Source: Zoogloeaceae bacterium (lineage in GTDB: Bacteria; Pseudomonadota; Gammaproteobacteria; Burkholderiales; Rhodocyclaceae). From it: a stretch of 5,832 nt of DNA. This document shows positions 1 through 5,658 of this stretch, piece after piece. The stretch is taken from contig SSSX01000283.1 of assembly GCA_015657735.1 (NCBI GenBank), positions 1-5,832 of the forward strand. The letters run 5' to 3'. A model generated the notes under the pieces. That model did not search any database. It was not told the origin of the DNA and saw only the letters and a program-made list of their open reading frames with translations. The stretch's first letter is position 1; each line of letters starts with the position of its first letter. Made by a program: the position numbers and the translations under genes.

Positions 1-105
1 AACCGCCCCATCCGGTTTGCCAATTCCCGTCGCATCCGGCCCGAAACCGGAGCTGCGCTGGCATCGCGAGCAACGCCCGGACTGCGCGGACGTTGACCAC
101 AGCGC
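1..105. other. Sequence downstream of tamA; no gene assignable
   Basis: This is the 105-base stretch after the tamA-like stop codon. In proteobacteria tamA is usually followed by tamB on the same strand, so a tamB start could lie here or just outside the window. All three minus-strand frames are open to the edge, which is uninformative over so short a GC-rich stretch. Candidate minus-strand starts are a GTG at 100-98 and an ATG at 35-33 (beginning MRRELANRMGR). Neither has a convincing ribosome binding site, and neither shows the hydrophobic signal anchor expected of TamB within the visible bases. No credible terminator is seen. I make no gene call. Confidence 0.35.
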
Positions 106-1854
106 TCAGAAGGCGATGGCGACCGCAAATTGCAGGCGCAGACGATGATCGCTCTGGCCGTAGGCGAGGTCCACCGCGATGGGGCCGGCGGGGCTGCGCC
201 AGCGCGGGCCGAGGCCGTAGCCGAGGTTCATCTTGAACAACCGGCGCTCGTCGTTGGCATTGCCGGCATCGACGAAGGTCGCCACCCCCCAGTCGCTGCC
301 CCGGTACCAGTGGACGTATTCGGCACTGGTGACCGCCAGGTAACGCCCGCCGACCGTCGCATTGCCATCGGCGACACCGAGGCTTTGATAAGCGTAGCCG
401 CGAACGGTCTGCGCGCCGCCGGTGCGGAACAGGAAATCCTGCGGCACCCCGTCGCGCGAGGCGGCGACCGTGACGCCGCCTTCGGCACGCAGGATGATCA
501 CGTCGCGCTCGAAGGCCGGCAGGAACAGCTGGTAGCGGCCGTAGACACGGGCAAAGTTGCGGTCCGACAACAGAACCTGCGCGGCGCCGCCGAGCTGCAG
601 GTTGAGCACGTGGCCGTGGTGAGGGTCGAGGACGCTATCGACGCTGCGGTGGGTCCACGACCAGTTGGCGGTAAGAGCGGCGCGACTGGACTGCAGGCTG
701 CCTTCCGGAACCAGGATTTCACGCTGGTAGTTGAGCGCAAAGCGGTTCTCGATCTTGCCGCTGGGAATGGTGCGGACGACACCGATCGACTGGCGGCGCG
801 TCTGCAGGCCGGCGATGTCGGTGTGTTCGACCAGCGCCCCGACGCTGTCGAGATAGCCTTCCGCGGCGGGCGGCAGGAAGACGTCGGCGTAGCCAAGCTG
901 GCGGCGCTGCTCGATGCGCAGACCGCTGACCAGGTTGAAGGCGCGACCGAGGAAGTTGGCGTCGCGGTAGCTGGTTTCGACGCGGTAACCGGTGTTGCTG
1001 CTGACCCCGACGCCGAAGCCGAGCCGCTTCGGCTTGGCCTCGGTGACCTGCACGCGAACCGGCGCCGCCTCGGGCGTGGCGCTGTGGCGGTCGATGTCGA
1101 CGACCACCGAGGCGAAGTAGGCGGTGTTCTGCAGCGCCGTCTGGAACAGCAGCAGGCGCTCCTGGCTATATGGCTCGCCGGGCGTCGGCGGGCGATAGCG
1201 CTCGATCAGCGCAGGGTCGTAGTCGGCCAGCCCGGTGATCTCGACAGGCCCGAAGCGGAACACCGGGCCGGAATCCACCTCGACGTGGAGCGCGGCGGTG
1301 GCGGCGGCCGGGTCGACCGACGCCTGGCTGTCGCTGATTGCGGCAGCGGCGTACTCGCGGGCGCCGATGGCGTCGAGCAGGCGCTGCTTGGCGGCGTCCC
1401 AGTCGGCCTGGCGGAAGGGCTGGCCGGCCGGCAGGCTCCAGGCGGCGCGCAGCGCGGCGAGGCGGGCCGGCCGCTCGCCCTCGTCTCGAGCCAGATCGCC
1501 GGCAAAGTTCAGCTCGACGCTGGCGATGGTGGTGCGGCGGCCCGGGCTGACGACGATGCGAAATCCGCCATCGTCGCCGTCCTCGCCTTCGATGGCCGGC
1601 GAAAAATAACCTTCGGTGGCAAGAATCTCGCCGATTTCCTTGCGGGCGCGCCGCAGCAGCGCAATCCGGCCCGCATCGTCGAGGCGCCTGTCGGCGCGGC
1701 GCTCGAGGAAATCGAGATGCCGGACGAGCAGCGGACGCAGCTCGTCCGGCGCAACCAGCGACACATCGGCGGCCCGCGCCGGCCCGCTTGCCAGACCGGC
1801 CACGATGGCCACGACGGCGGCCAGGAGCATGGCTGAACGCGACACGGGGCGCAT
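106..1854 (-). CDS. tamA: TamA-like Omp85 outer-membrane assembly protein
   Basis: This is an outer-membrane beta-barrel protein of the Omp85 superfamily. TamA works with the inner-membrane-anchored TamB in the translocation and assembly module, which helps insert some outer-membrane proteins and supports envelope homeostasis. The 582-residue length fits TamA (about 580, three POTRA domains) and not BamA (about 800, five POTRA). Residues 1-28 look like a Sec signal peptide: basic n-region, hydrophobic core at about 9-22, and cleavage after ARA at 26-28. Residues about 30-273 fit three periplasmic POTRA domains. The 16-strand barrel runs from about 274 to the end. The L6 signature is RTGGAQTVRGY at 477-487, with VRGY at 484-487. 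The protein ends in an alternating hydrophobic strand with C-terminal Phe, as outer-membrane barrels do. The ATG at 1854 is chosen because it gives the basic n-region; no clear Shine-Dalgarno is visible. It lies 40 bp downstream of fbp on the same strand, so read-through is possible. The family is secure; TamA versus another three-POTRA Omp85 protein is an inference from length and motif. Confidence 0.88.
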   Translation of the reverse strand: MRPVSRSAMLLAAVVAIVAGLASGPARAADVSLVAPDELRPLLVRHLDFLERRADRRLDDAGRIALLRRARKEIGEILATEGYFSPAIEGEDGDDGGFRIVVSPGRRTTIASVELNFAGDLARDEGERPARLAALRAAWSLPAGQPFRQADWDAAKQRLLDAIGAREYAAAAISDSQASVDPAAATAALHVEVDSGPVFRFGPVEITGLADYDPALIERYRPPTPGEPYSQERLLLFQTALQNTAYFASVVVDIDRHSATPEAAPVRVQVTEAKPKRLGFGVGVSSNTGYRVETSYRDANFLGRAFNLVSGLRIEQRRQLGYADVFLPPAAEGYLDSVGALVEHTDIAGLQTRRQSIGVVRTIPSGKIENRFALNYQREILVPEGSLQSSRAALTANWSWTHRSVDSVLDPHHGHVLNLQLGGAAQVLLSDRNFARVYGRYQLFLPAFERDVIILRAEGGVTVAASRDGVPQDFLFRTGGAQTVRGYAYQSLGVADGNATVGGRYLAVTSAEYVHWYRGSDWGVATFVDAGNANDERRLFKMNLGYGLGPRWRSPAGPIAVDLAYGQSDHRLRLQFAVAIAF

Positions 1855-1894
1855 TCTAGGCGCGCCCCACCGCTGCCAGCTGCATCGGCCGGAC

Positions 1895-2896
1895 TCAGGC
1901 TTCCAGGTGATAGCGGGCGACCCGCTCGACCTCGTTCTTCGAGCCGAGCACCACCGGCACGCGCTGGTGGAGCCGGGTCGGCTTGATCTCGAGGATGCGC
2001 TCGCGGCCGGTGCTGGCGGCGCCGCCGGCGGCCTCGACGATCAGCGCCATCGGGTTGGCCTCGTACATCAGGCGCAGCTTGCCGCCCTTGTCCTTCATCT
2101 TGCTGTCGAGGGGATACATGAAGATGCCGCCGCGGGTCAGGATGCGGTGCACGTCGGCAACCATCGACGCCACCCAGCGCATGTTGAAGTCCCGCTCGCG
2201 GGGGCCATCCTTGCCGGCCTGCAGCTCGGCGATGTAGCGCTGCACCGGCGGCTCCCAGAAACGCTGGTTGGAGGCGTTGATGGCGTATTCCTTGGTGTCC
2301 TCGGGAATCGTCATGAACGGGTGGGTGTAGATGAAGCTGCCCATCTCGCGATCCAGCGTGAAGCCGTGGACGCCGTCGCCGACGGTCAGGATCAGCTGCG
2401 TCGACGGGCCGTACACCGAATAGCCGGCCGCCACCTGGGCCGTGCCCGGCTGCATGAAGTCGGCCTCGGTCGGCGCGGCGTTGCCTTCCGGACAGCGCAG
2501 CACCGAAAAGATGGTGCCGACGGAAATATTGACGTCGATGTTGGAGGAACCGTCGAGCGGGTCGAACAGCAGCAGGAAGCCGCCCTTCGGGTAGTCGCTG
2601 GGAATCGGGCGGATCTCCTCGACCTCTTCGGACGCCATCGCGGCCAGGTGACCGCCCCATTCGTTGGCCTGGATCAGGATGTCGTTGGCGATGACGTCGA
2701 GCTTCTTCTGCGCCTCGCCCTGGACATTGTCGCTGCCCGCCTCGCCGAGCACGCCGGCCAGAGCGCCTTTCGAGACGTTCACGGCGATCGCCTTGACGGC
2801 ACGGGCAACGACCTCCATCAACAGGCGCAGTTCGGCGCCCATCAGGCCCTTGCGTTGTTGCTCGATCAGGAATTGGGTGAGCGTGACTCGACGCAT
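1895..2896 (-). CDS. fbp: Fructose-1,6-bisphosphatase, class I
   Basis: This cytoplasmic Mg-dependent enzyme hydrolyses fructose 1,6-bisphosphate to fructose 6-phosphate and phosphate, the committed step of gluconeogenesis and part of the Calvin cycle where present. The 333 residues match the class I family length. The metal-binding core LFDPLDGSSNID lies at 110-121, with D112 and D115 as metal ligands. Upstream acidic residues E90/E91 sit in ASEEVEE. The family active-site signature is GKLRLMYEANPMA at 272-284, with the catalytic/metal glutamate E279. The N-terminal TLTQFL and the GEAQKKLDVIAND segment at 60-72 are also typical. The ATG at 2896 is preceded by GGAGAA at 2909-2904, nine bases from the GGAG core to the start codon. 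The gene is divergent from dadA and followed by the tamA-like gene. Regulation is probably from the shared intergenic region. No truncation or missing catalytic residue is seen. Confidence 0.97.
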   Translation of the reverse strand: MRRVTLTQFLIEQQRKGLMGAELRLLMEVVARAVKAIAVNVSKGALAGVLGEAGSDNVQGEAQKKLDVIANDILIQANEWGGHLAAMASEEVEEIRPIPSDYPKGGFLLLFDPLDGSSNIDVNISVGTIFSVLRCPEGNAAPTEADFMQPGTAQVAAGYSVYGPSTQLILTVGDGVHGFTLDREMGSFIYTHPFMTIPEDTKEYAINASNQRFWEPPVQRYIAELQAGKDGPRERDFNMRWVASMVADVHRILTRGGIFMYPLDSKMKDKGGKLRLMYEANPMALIVEAAGGAASTGRERILEIKPTRLHQRVPVVLGSKNEVERVARYHLEA

Positions 2897-3028
2897 GACT
2901 CGGTTCTCCGGAATAACCTTTAAAAGTGGAGATTATCGCCCGGATCGCGGCCTTCCGTCGTTTATCATTGTACGGTCGATTTCACGGGCGCCGGCTGACG
3001 GCCCCGGAAGCACTCTTTGCAAGGCATC
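2897..3028. promoter_or_regulatory. Divergent fbp/dadA intergenic region with putative promoters
   Basis: These 132 bases separate the divergent starts of fbp and dadA. The part at about 2910-2975 is clearly richer in A and T than the surrounding genes. On the minus strand GATAAT (2937-2932) is a possible -10 for fbp; 18 bases upstream is ACGACG, which shares only the GAC core with the -35 consensus. A second minus-strand hexamer, TACAAT (2973-2968), lacks a -35 match. On the plus strand TATCAT (2963-2968) is a possible -10 for dadA, again with a poor -35, so the two directions would overlap. Just before the dadA ribosome binding site is a short GC hairpin: GCCG 2990-2993 pairs with CGGC 2999-3002, extended by GGG/CCC with a one-base bulge. 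That a promoter region lies here is likely; the exact hexamers are tentative. Confidence 0.45.
2904..2909 (-). promoter_or_regulatory. Ribosome binding site of fbp
   Basis: The minus strand reads GGAGAA here, with nine bases between the GGAG core and the ATG at 2896-2894. It is one of the clearest Shine-Dalgarno elements in the window and supports the chosen fbp start. Confidence 0.7.
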
Positions 3029-4294
3029 ATGGAAGTTCTGGTCATCGGCGCCGGCCTCGCCGGCGTCTCAAGCGCCTGGTATCTCGCCCAGGCCGGCTGC
3101 AACGTGACGGTCGTCGACCGCCAGCCCGGTCCGGGCCTCGAAACCAGCTTTGCCAACGGCGGACAAATCTCCGTCAGCCATCCCGAACCGTGGGCCAATC
3201 CGTCGGCCCCCGCCACCGTGCTGCGCTGGCTGGGACGTCCGGACGCTCCGCTGCTGTTCCGCTGGCGCGCCGATCCGGCCCAGTGGCGCTGGAGCCTGTC
3301 GTTTCTGCACGAATGCCTGCCCGGCCGGACAACCCGCAACACCGCCGCCATCGCCCGCCTGGCCGCCTACAGCCGGCGCGAGCTGCGCGCGCTGCGGACG
3401 GCCACCGGCATCGAATACGAGGCCTTCACCGGCGGCATCCTGCACCTTTTCGAAACCGCCCGCGAAGTCGCCCACCTGCCGGCCAAGCTCCGTCAACTCG
3501 AGGAACTGGGCATCCGCGGCACGATCCTCGACCCCGACCAGACCATCGCCGTCGAACCGGCCCTGGCCCCGTTGCGCGCCCGCCTCGCCGGCGCGCTGCA
3601 CGGGCTGGACGACGAAAGCGGCAACGCCCATCTGTTCTGCACGGCGCTGGCGGAAAAGGCGCAGGCAGCCGGCGTGCGCTTTCTGATGAACAATACTGTT
3701 CAGGATTTTGATCTGATCCACGGCCGGATCCGCGGTGTGCGCGTGCTCGACTCCGACTTCCGGGCCGGCGTGCTGCGGGCCGACGCCTTCGTGCTGGCTG
3801 CCGGCAGCTACAGCCCGGCGCTGGTCCGCCGCCTGGACATCCGGCTGCCGATCTATCCGGTGAAGGGCTATTCGATCACCGTGCCGATCATCGACCACCA
3901 GCGTGCGCCGCGCCTCAGCCTGACCGACGAATCGCGCCGCGTCGTGTGTTCGCGCCTCGGCGATCACCTGCGCGTCGCCGGCACCGCCGAGCTCAACGGT
4001 TTCGACCTGAGCCCCAACCCGGCGCGCAGCGCGGCCATCGTGAACTGGCTGGAAGACCACCTGCCGGGCGTCGCCGATCCGGCCCGCGCCGAACACTGGT
4101 GCGGCCTGCGTCCGGCCACGCCGGGCAACGTGCCACTGATCGGACGCACCCGCATCGACAACCTGTTCCTCAACACCGGCCACGGCACCCTCGGCTGGAC
4201 GCTGGCCTGCGGCTCGGGCCACGCGATCGCCGACATCGTCAGCGGGCAGCGCCCGGAGCCGGCGTTTCCCTTTCTGCTGGCGAAGGCGAAGTAA
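3029..4294 (+). CDS. dadA: D-amino acid dehydrogenase, small (FAD) subunit type
   Basis: This FAD-dependent dehydrogenase oxidatively deaminates D-amino acids, classically D-alanine, to 2-oxo acids and ammonia. Electrons pass to the membrane quinone pool. It is 421 residues, close to E. coli DadA (432). The N-terminal dinucleotide fold shows MEVLVIGAGLAG with GxGxxG at 7-12 and the acidic strand end D30. The segment ETSFANGGQIS at 38-48 is the DAO-family FAD contact region. PVKGYSIT in the middle, GLRPATPGNVPLIG from 359 and NTGHGTLGWTLACGSG at 382-397 are the C-terminal FAD/substrate motifs conserved in DadA. The ATG at 3029 is chosen because family members begin directly with the first beta strand; AAGG at 3021-3024 could serve as its ribosome binding site. 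An in-frame TTG at 3017, with GGAAG six bases upstream, would add four residues. No alanine racemase gene (dadX) accompanies it within the window. The substrate may be other than D-alanine; related glycine/proline oxidoreductases are less likely given the DadA-specific C-terminus. Confidence 0.92.
   Translation: MEVLVIGAGLAGVSSAWYLAQAGCNVTVVDRQPGPGLETSFANGGQISVSHPEPWANPSAPATVLRWLGRPDAPLLFRWRADPAQWRWSLSFLHECLPGRTTRNTAAIARLAAYSRRELRALRTATGIEYEAFTGGILHLFETAREVAHLPAKLRQLEELGIRGTILDPDQTIAVEPALAPLRARLAGALHGLDDESGNAHLFCTALAEKAQAAGVRFLMNNTVQDFDLIHGRIRGVRVLDSDFRAGVLRADAFVLAAGSYSPALVRRLDIRLPIYPVKGYSITVPIIDHQRAPRLSLTDESRRVVCSRLGDHLRVAGTAELNGFDLSPNPARSAAIVNWLEDHLPGVADPARAEHWCGLRPATPGNVPLIGRTRIDNLFLNTGHGTLGWTLACGSGHAIADIVSGQRPEPAFPFLLAKAK
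3687..3702. repeat. Short perfect inverted repeat inside dadA
   Basis: TGAACA and TGTTCA flank a four-base ATAC loop. The repeat lies in an unusually AT-rich patch (about 3682-3720) of an otherwise GC-rich gene. It is within coding sequence and may be chance. It does not fit the Gram-positive SOS box spacing (GAAC-N4-GTTC) or the E. coli LexA box. Confidence 0.3.
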
Positions 4295-4300
4295 GCCTTC
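4282..4300. terminator. Weak hairpin over the dadA stop between convergent genes
   Basis: GAAGGC (4282-4287) and GCCTTC (4295-4300) form a perfect 6-bp stem with a 7-base loop that contains the dadA TAA. It ends immediately before the stop codon of the convergent PilZ gene. The position suits a bidirectional terminator, but no T-run follows on either strand. As an intrinsic terminator it would therefore be weak, and it could be chance. Confidence 0.25.
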
Positions 4301-5179
4301 TCAGCCCTCCGCCGATTCCTCGAACAGGATGCGATAGACGAAGGCCGACAGCACGACGTGTTGCGCATGAGGCAGATCGTCGAACTGGACGCCATGGTTG
4401 ACGTGCGGCGTTTCGCCCTCGGGCGCCGCCGCGGCATGCACCGAACGCAGCACGGCGGGAATGGTGAGGTATTCCTCGACCTCGCTGACCACCACCCGGA
4501 ACTTGATCGAGATGCGGTCGTCCCTGACGCCGACCGGGGTCTTCGCCGTCAGCATCGCGCCGCCGGTGCTGAGGTCGACCAGCGACGCAGCATGCGAACG
4601 GCCGTCGGCGCCGGTCACCGCACAGATCAGGTTGACCCGCGCCCGCGCCCCGCGCCTCACCACCAGCCCGCGCACCTGGGCCGGATAGCTCAGGTGAAGA
4701 TGGGGAAACGGTACGTTGGCGACCTTGTAGATCGTGGTGCCGAAGGCGTACACGCTCTTGCCCGAAAACATCCGCACGACGAAGCCCTGGCCTTCGCGCA
4801 TCAGCAGCACCTTGCCATCCTGGGTCGGCGTCGTGACGATCACGCTCTTGCCTTTCAGGTAGCCGATCAGCTTGACGTAGTAGCGGCTCTGGGCCGCATC
4901 GCCCTGGGCCTGGAGCTGCATCGTGTCGCCGATGTCGAGCTTGATGTCGTCGAACGCGCTCAGGTTGTCGGCGGGCTTGTCGCCGCTGTCGGTATTGAGG
5001 CGCGTCTCGCTGACCTGCACCTTGCGGAACAGGCCGCGCTCCATCAGCGCTCTTTTCTGGTTTTCGGTTTCGACGATCACCCCGCGCGCCAGCAGAAGCT
5101 GCTTGCGATCGTCGTAAAGCGCCCACGGGACCGGCTGACCGATCTCGACCTCACCGCTGTTGACTCGAACGAAGGACAT
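4301..5179 (-). CDS. YcgR-like PilZ-domain c-di-GMP-binding protein
   Basis: This is a probable cytoplasmic c-di-GMP receptor. YcgR-type proteins bind c-di-GMP through PilZ and act as a flagellar brake at the motor. The chosen start gives 292 residues. Residues about 1-60 (VEIGQPVPWALYDD, then LLLARG) resemble the N-terminal segment of some betaproteobacterial c-di-GMP proteins. Residues about 83-155 (GDTMQLQ to TIYKV) fit the YcgR N-terminal beta-barrel. Residues about 170-285 are PilZ, with the arginine motif RRGARAR at 175-181 (RxxxR is R175/R179) and DLSTGG at 202-207 (DxSxxG). Both c-di-GMP contact motifs are intact. An upstream in-frame ATG at 5221 would add 14 residues, but it overlaps a candidate sigma-28 -10 element. 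The ATG at 5179 also fits the family start and follows a GGGTGGGTG stretch. The gene converges on dadA, with 6 bp between stops. The flagellar role is inferred from domain order and promoter; other YcgR-like proteins act on pili or polysaccharide synthesis. Confidence 0.88.
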   Translation of the reverse strand: MSFVRVNSGEVEIGQPVPWALYDDRKQLLLARGVIVETENQKRALMERGLFRKVQVSETRLNTDSGDKPADNLSAFDDIKLDIGDTMQLQAQGDAAQSRYYVKLIGYLKGKSVIVTTPTQDGKVLLMREGQGFVVRMFSGKSVYAFGTTIYKVANVPFPHLHLSYPAQVRGLVVRRGARARVNLICAVTGADGRSHAASLVDLSTGGAMLTAKTPVGVRDDRISIKFRVVVSEVEEYLTIPAVLRSVHAAAAPEGETPHVNHGVQFDDLPHAQHVVLSAFVYRILFEESAEG

Positions 5180-5211
5180 CACCCACCCGCACTTGAATGC
5201 CAGTGGGAAAC

Positions 5212-5238
5212 ATATCGTCATCGCTGGCGGCGACTTTA
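5212..5238 (-). promoter_or_regulatory. Candidate sigma-28 (FliA) promoter of the PilZ gene
   Basis: On the minus strand TAAAGTCG (5238-5231), an exact 11-base spacer (5230-5220) and GACGATAT (5219-5212) follow each other. Against the E. coli FliA consensus TAAAGTTT-N11-GCCGATAA this is 6/8 plus 6/8 matches, including the TAAA and CGATA cores. Transcription would start near 5205, leaving about 25 untranslated bases before the ATG at 5179. E. coli ycgR is itself in the FliA regulon, so the site and the gene fit each other. It was found by eye and is not experimentally supported. Confidence 0.55.
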
Positions 5239-5263
5239 GCGTCAGGTGGCGAACGGCACGGGA

Positions 5264-5626
5264 TCAGGGTCCGGAAAAGGGCTGCGTATCACGGCCTTCC
5301 GCCAGCCGGGCGAAAATCGCCGACGACACGTGGGACAGCCCGGCCGCCTCGACGCGGGCCAGCAGCCGGACCATGCGCTGCGCGTCGACGGTGCTCCGGT
5401 CGGCGGCGAGTGCCGCGGCCAGCGTGCGCAGCTCGCGCAGATCGGCCAGCGCCGGCGGGACGTAACCGGCATTGCGCAGAATCTTGTTGGTCATGCGAAT
5501 GTCGGCCGGAACGAGGCCGTCGTCGTCGAACTCCAGCGGCCGCCCTTCGCCGGGCAGACCGGAGAGCTCGCCCCGCTCCAGCGCGCCGCGGATGCGCTCT
5601 TCGGCGAGCCGATCGAAAATGCTCAC
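5264..5626 (-). CDS. DUF1992 (DnaJ-homologue C28 conserved domain) protein
   Basis: This small soluble protein of 120 residues has no established molecular function. It belongs to the DUF1992 family, which is also found as a conserved region of eukaryotic DNAJC28; no J-domain HPD motif is present here. The family core is visible: SIFDRLAEERIRGALERGE at 2-20, LPGEGRPLEFDDD at 24-36, and RMTNKILRNAGYVPPAL at 44-60. A charged helical C-terminal half follows (about 61-110). The GTG at 5626 is chosen as start because family members begin at this SIFDRLAEE segment. An in-frame ATG at 5707 would add 27 unlike residues and overlap the coding end of the upstream gene. The ribosome binding site is only a G-rich stretch. 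The gene starts 32 bp after the upstream gene's stop on the same strand, so the two are probably co-transcribed. Confidence 0.82.
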   Translation of the reverse strand: MSIFDRLAEERIRGALERGELSGLPGEGRPLEFDDDGLVPADIRMTNKILRNAGYVPPALADLRELRTLAAALAADRSTVDAQRMVRLLARVEAAGLSHVSSAIFARLAEGRDTQPFSGP

Positions 5627-5658
5627 GGCCGCCGCCCGCTTGCGGAGCGTCGCCGCAA

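Noticed and set aside
36..52. TCCGG/CCGGA inverted repeat after tamA as a terminator
   Set aside because: The stem is only 5 bp with no T-run, and such CCGG pairs are common by chance in this GC-rich sequence.
130..1836. Long open frame (568 codons) on the plus strand opposite tamA
   Set aside because: It is an antisense shadow in GC-rich DNA, rich in Ala/Gly/Arg/Val/Asp with no recognisable motif, and the opposite strand has a clear signal peptide, POTRA region and Omp85 signature.
1509..2660. Long minus-strand frame spanning the fbp/tamA junction
   Set aside because: It runs out of frame across both well-supported genes, and its translation is Arg/Pro/Gly-rich noise.
1616..2923. 435-codon plus-strand frame antisense to fbp
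   Set aside because: It has low-complexity His/Asp/Ala/Leu composition and no motif; fbp on the minus strand has intact catalytic signatures.
3068..4222. 384-codon minus-strand frame opposite dadA
   Set aside because: It is a mirror-frame artefact of third-position GC bias; dadA is supported by multiple FAD motifs.
5180..5221. ATG at 5221 as start of the PilZ gene (14 extra residues)
   Set aside because: It overlaps the candidate sigma-28 -10 box, so it would lie upstream of the predicted transcript, and the added residues do not look like the family.
4358..5239. 293-codon plus-strand frame opposite the PilZ gene
   Set aside because: It is antisense noise; the PilZ frame carries both RxxxR and DxSxxG motifs.
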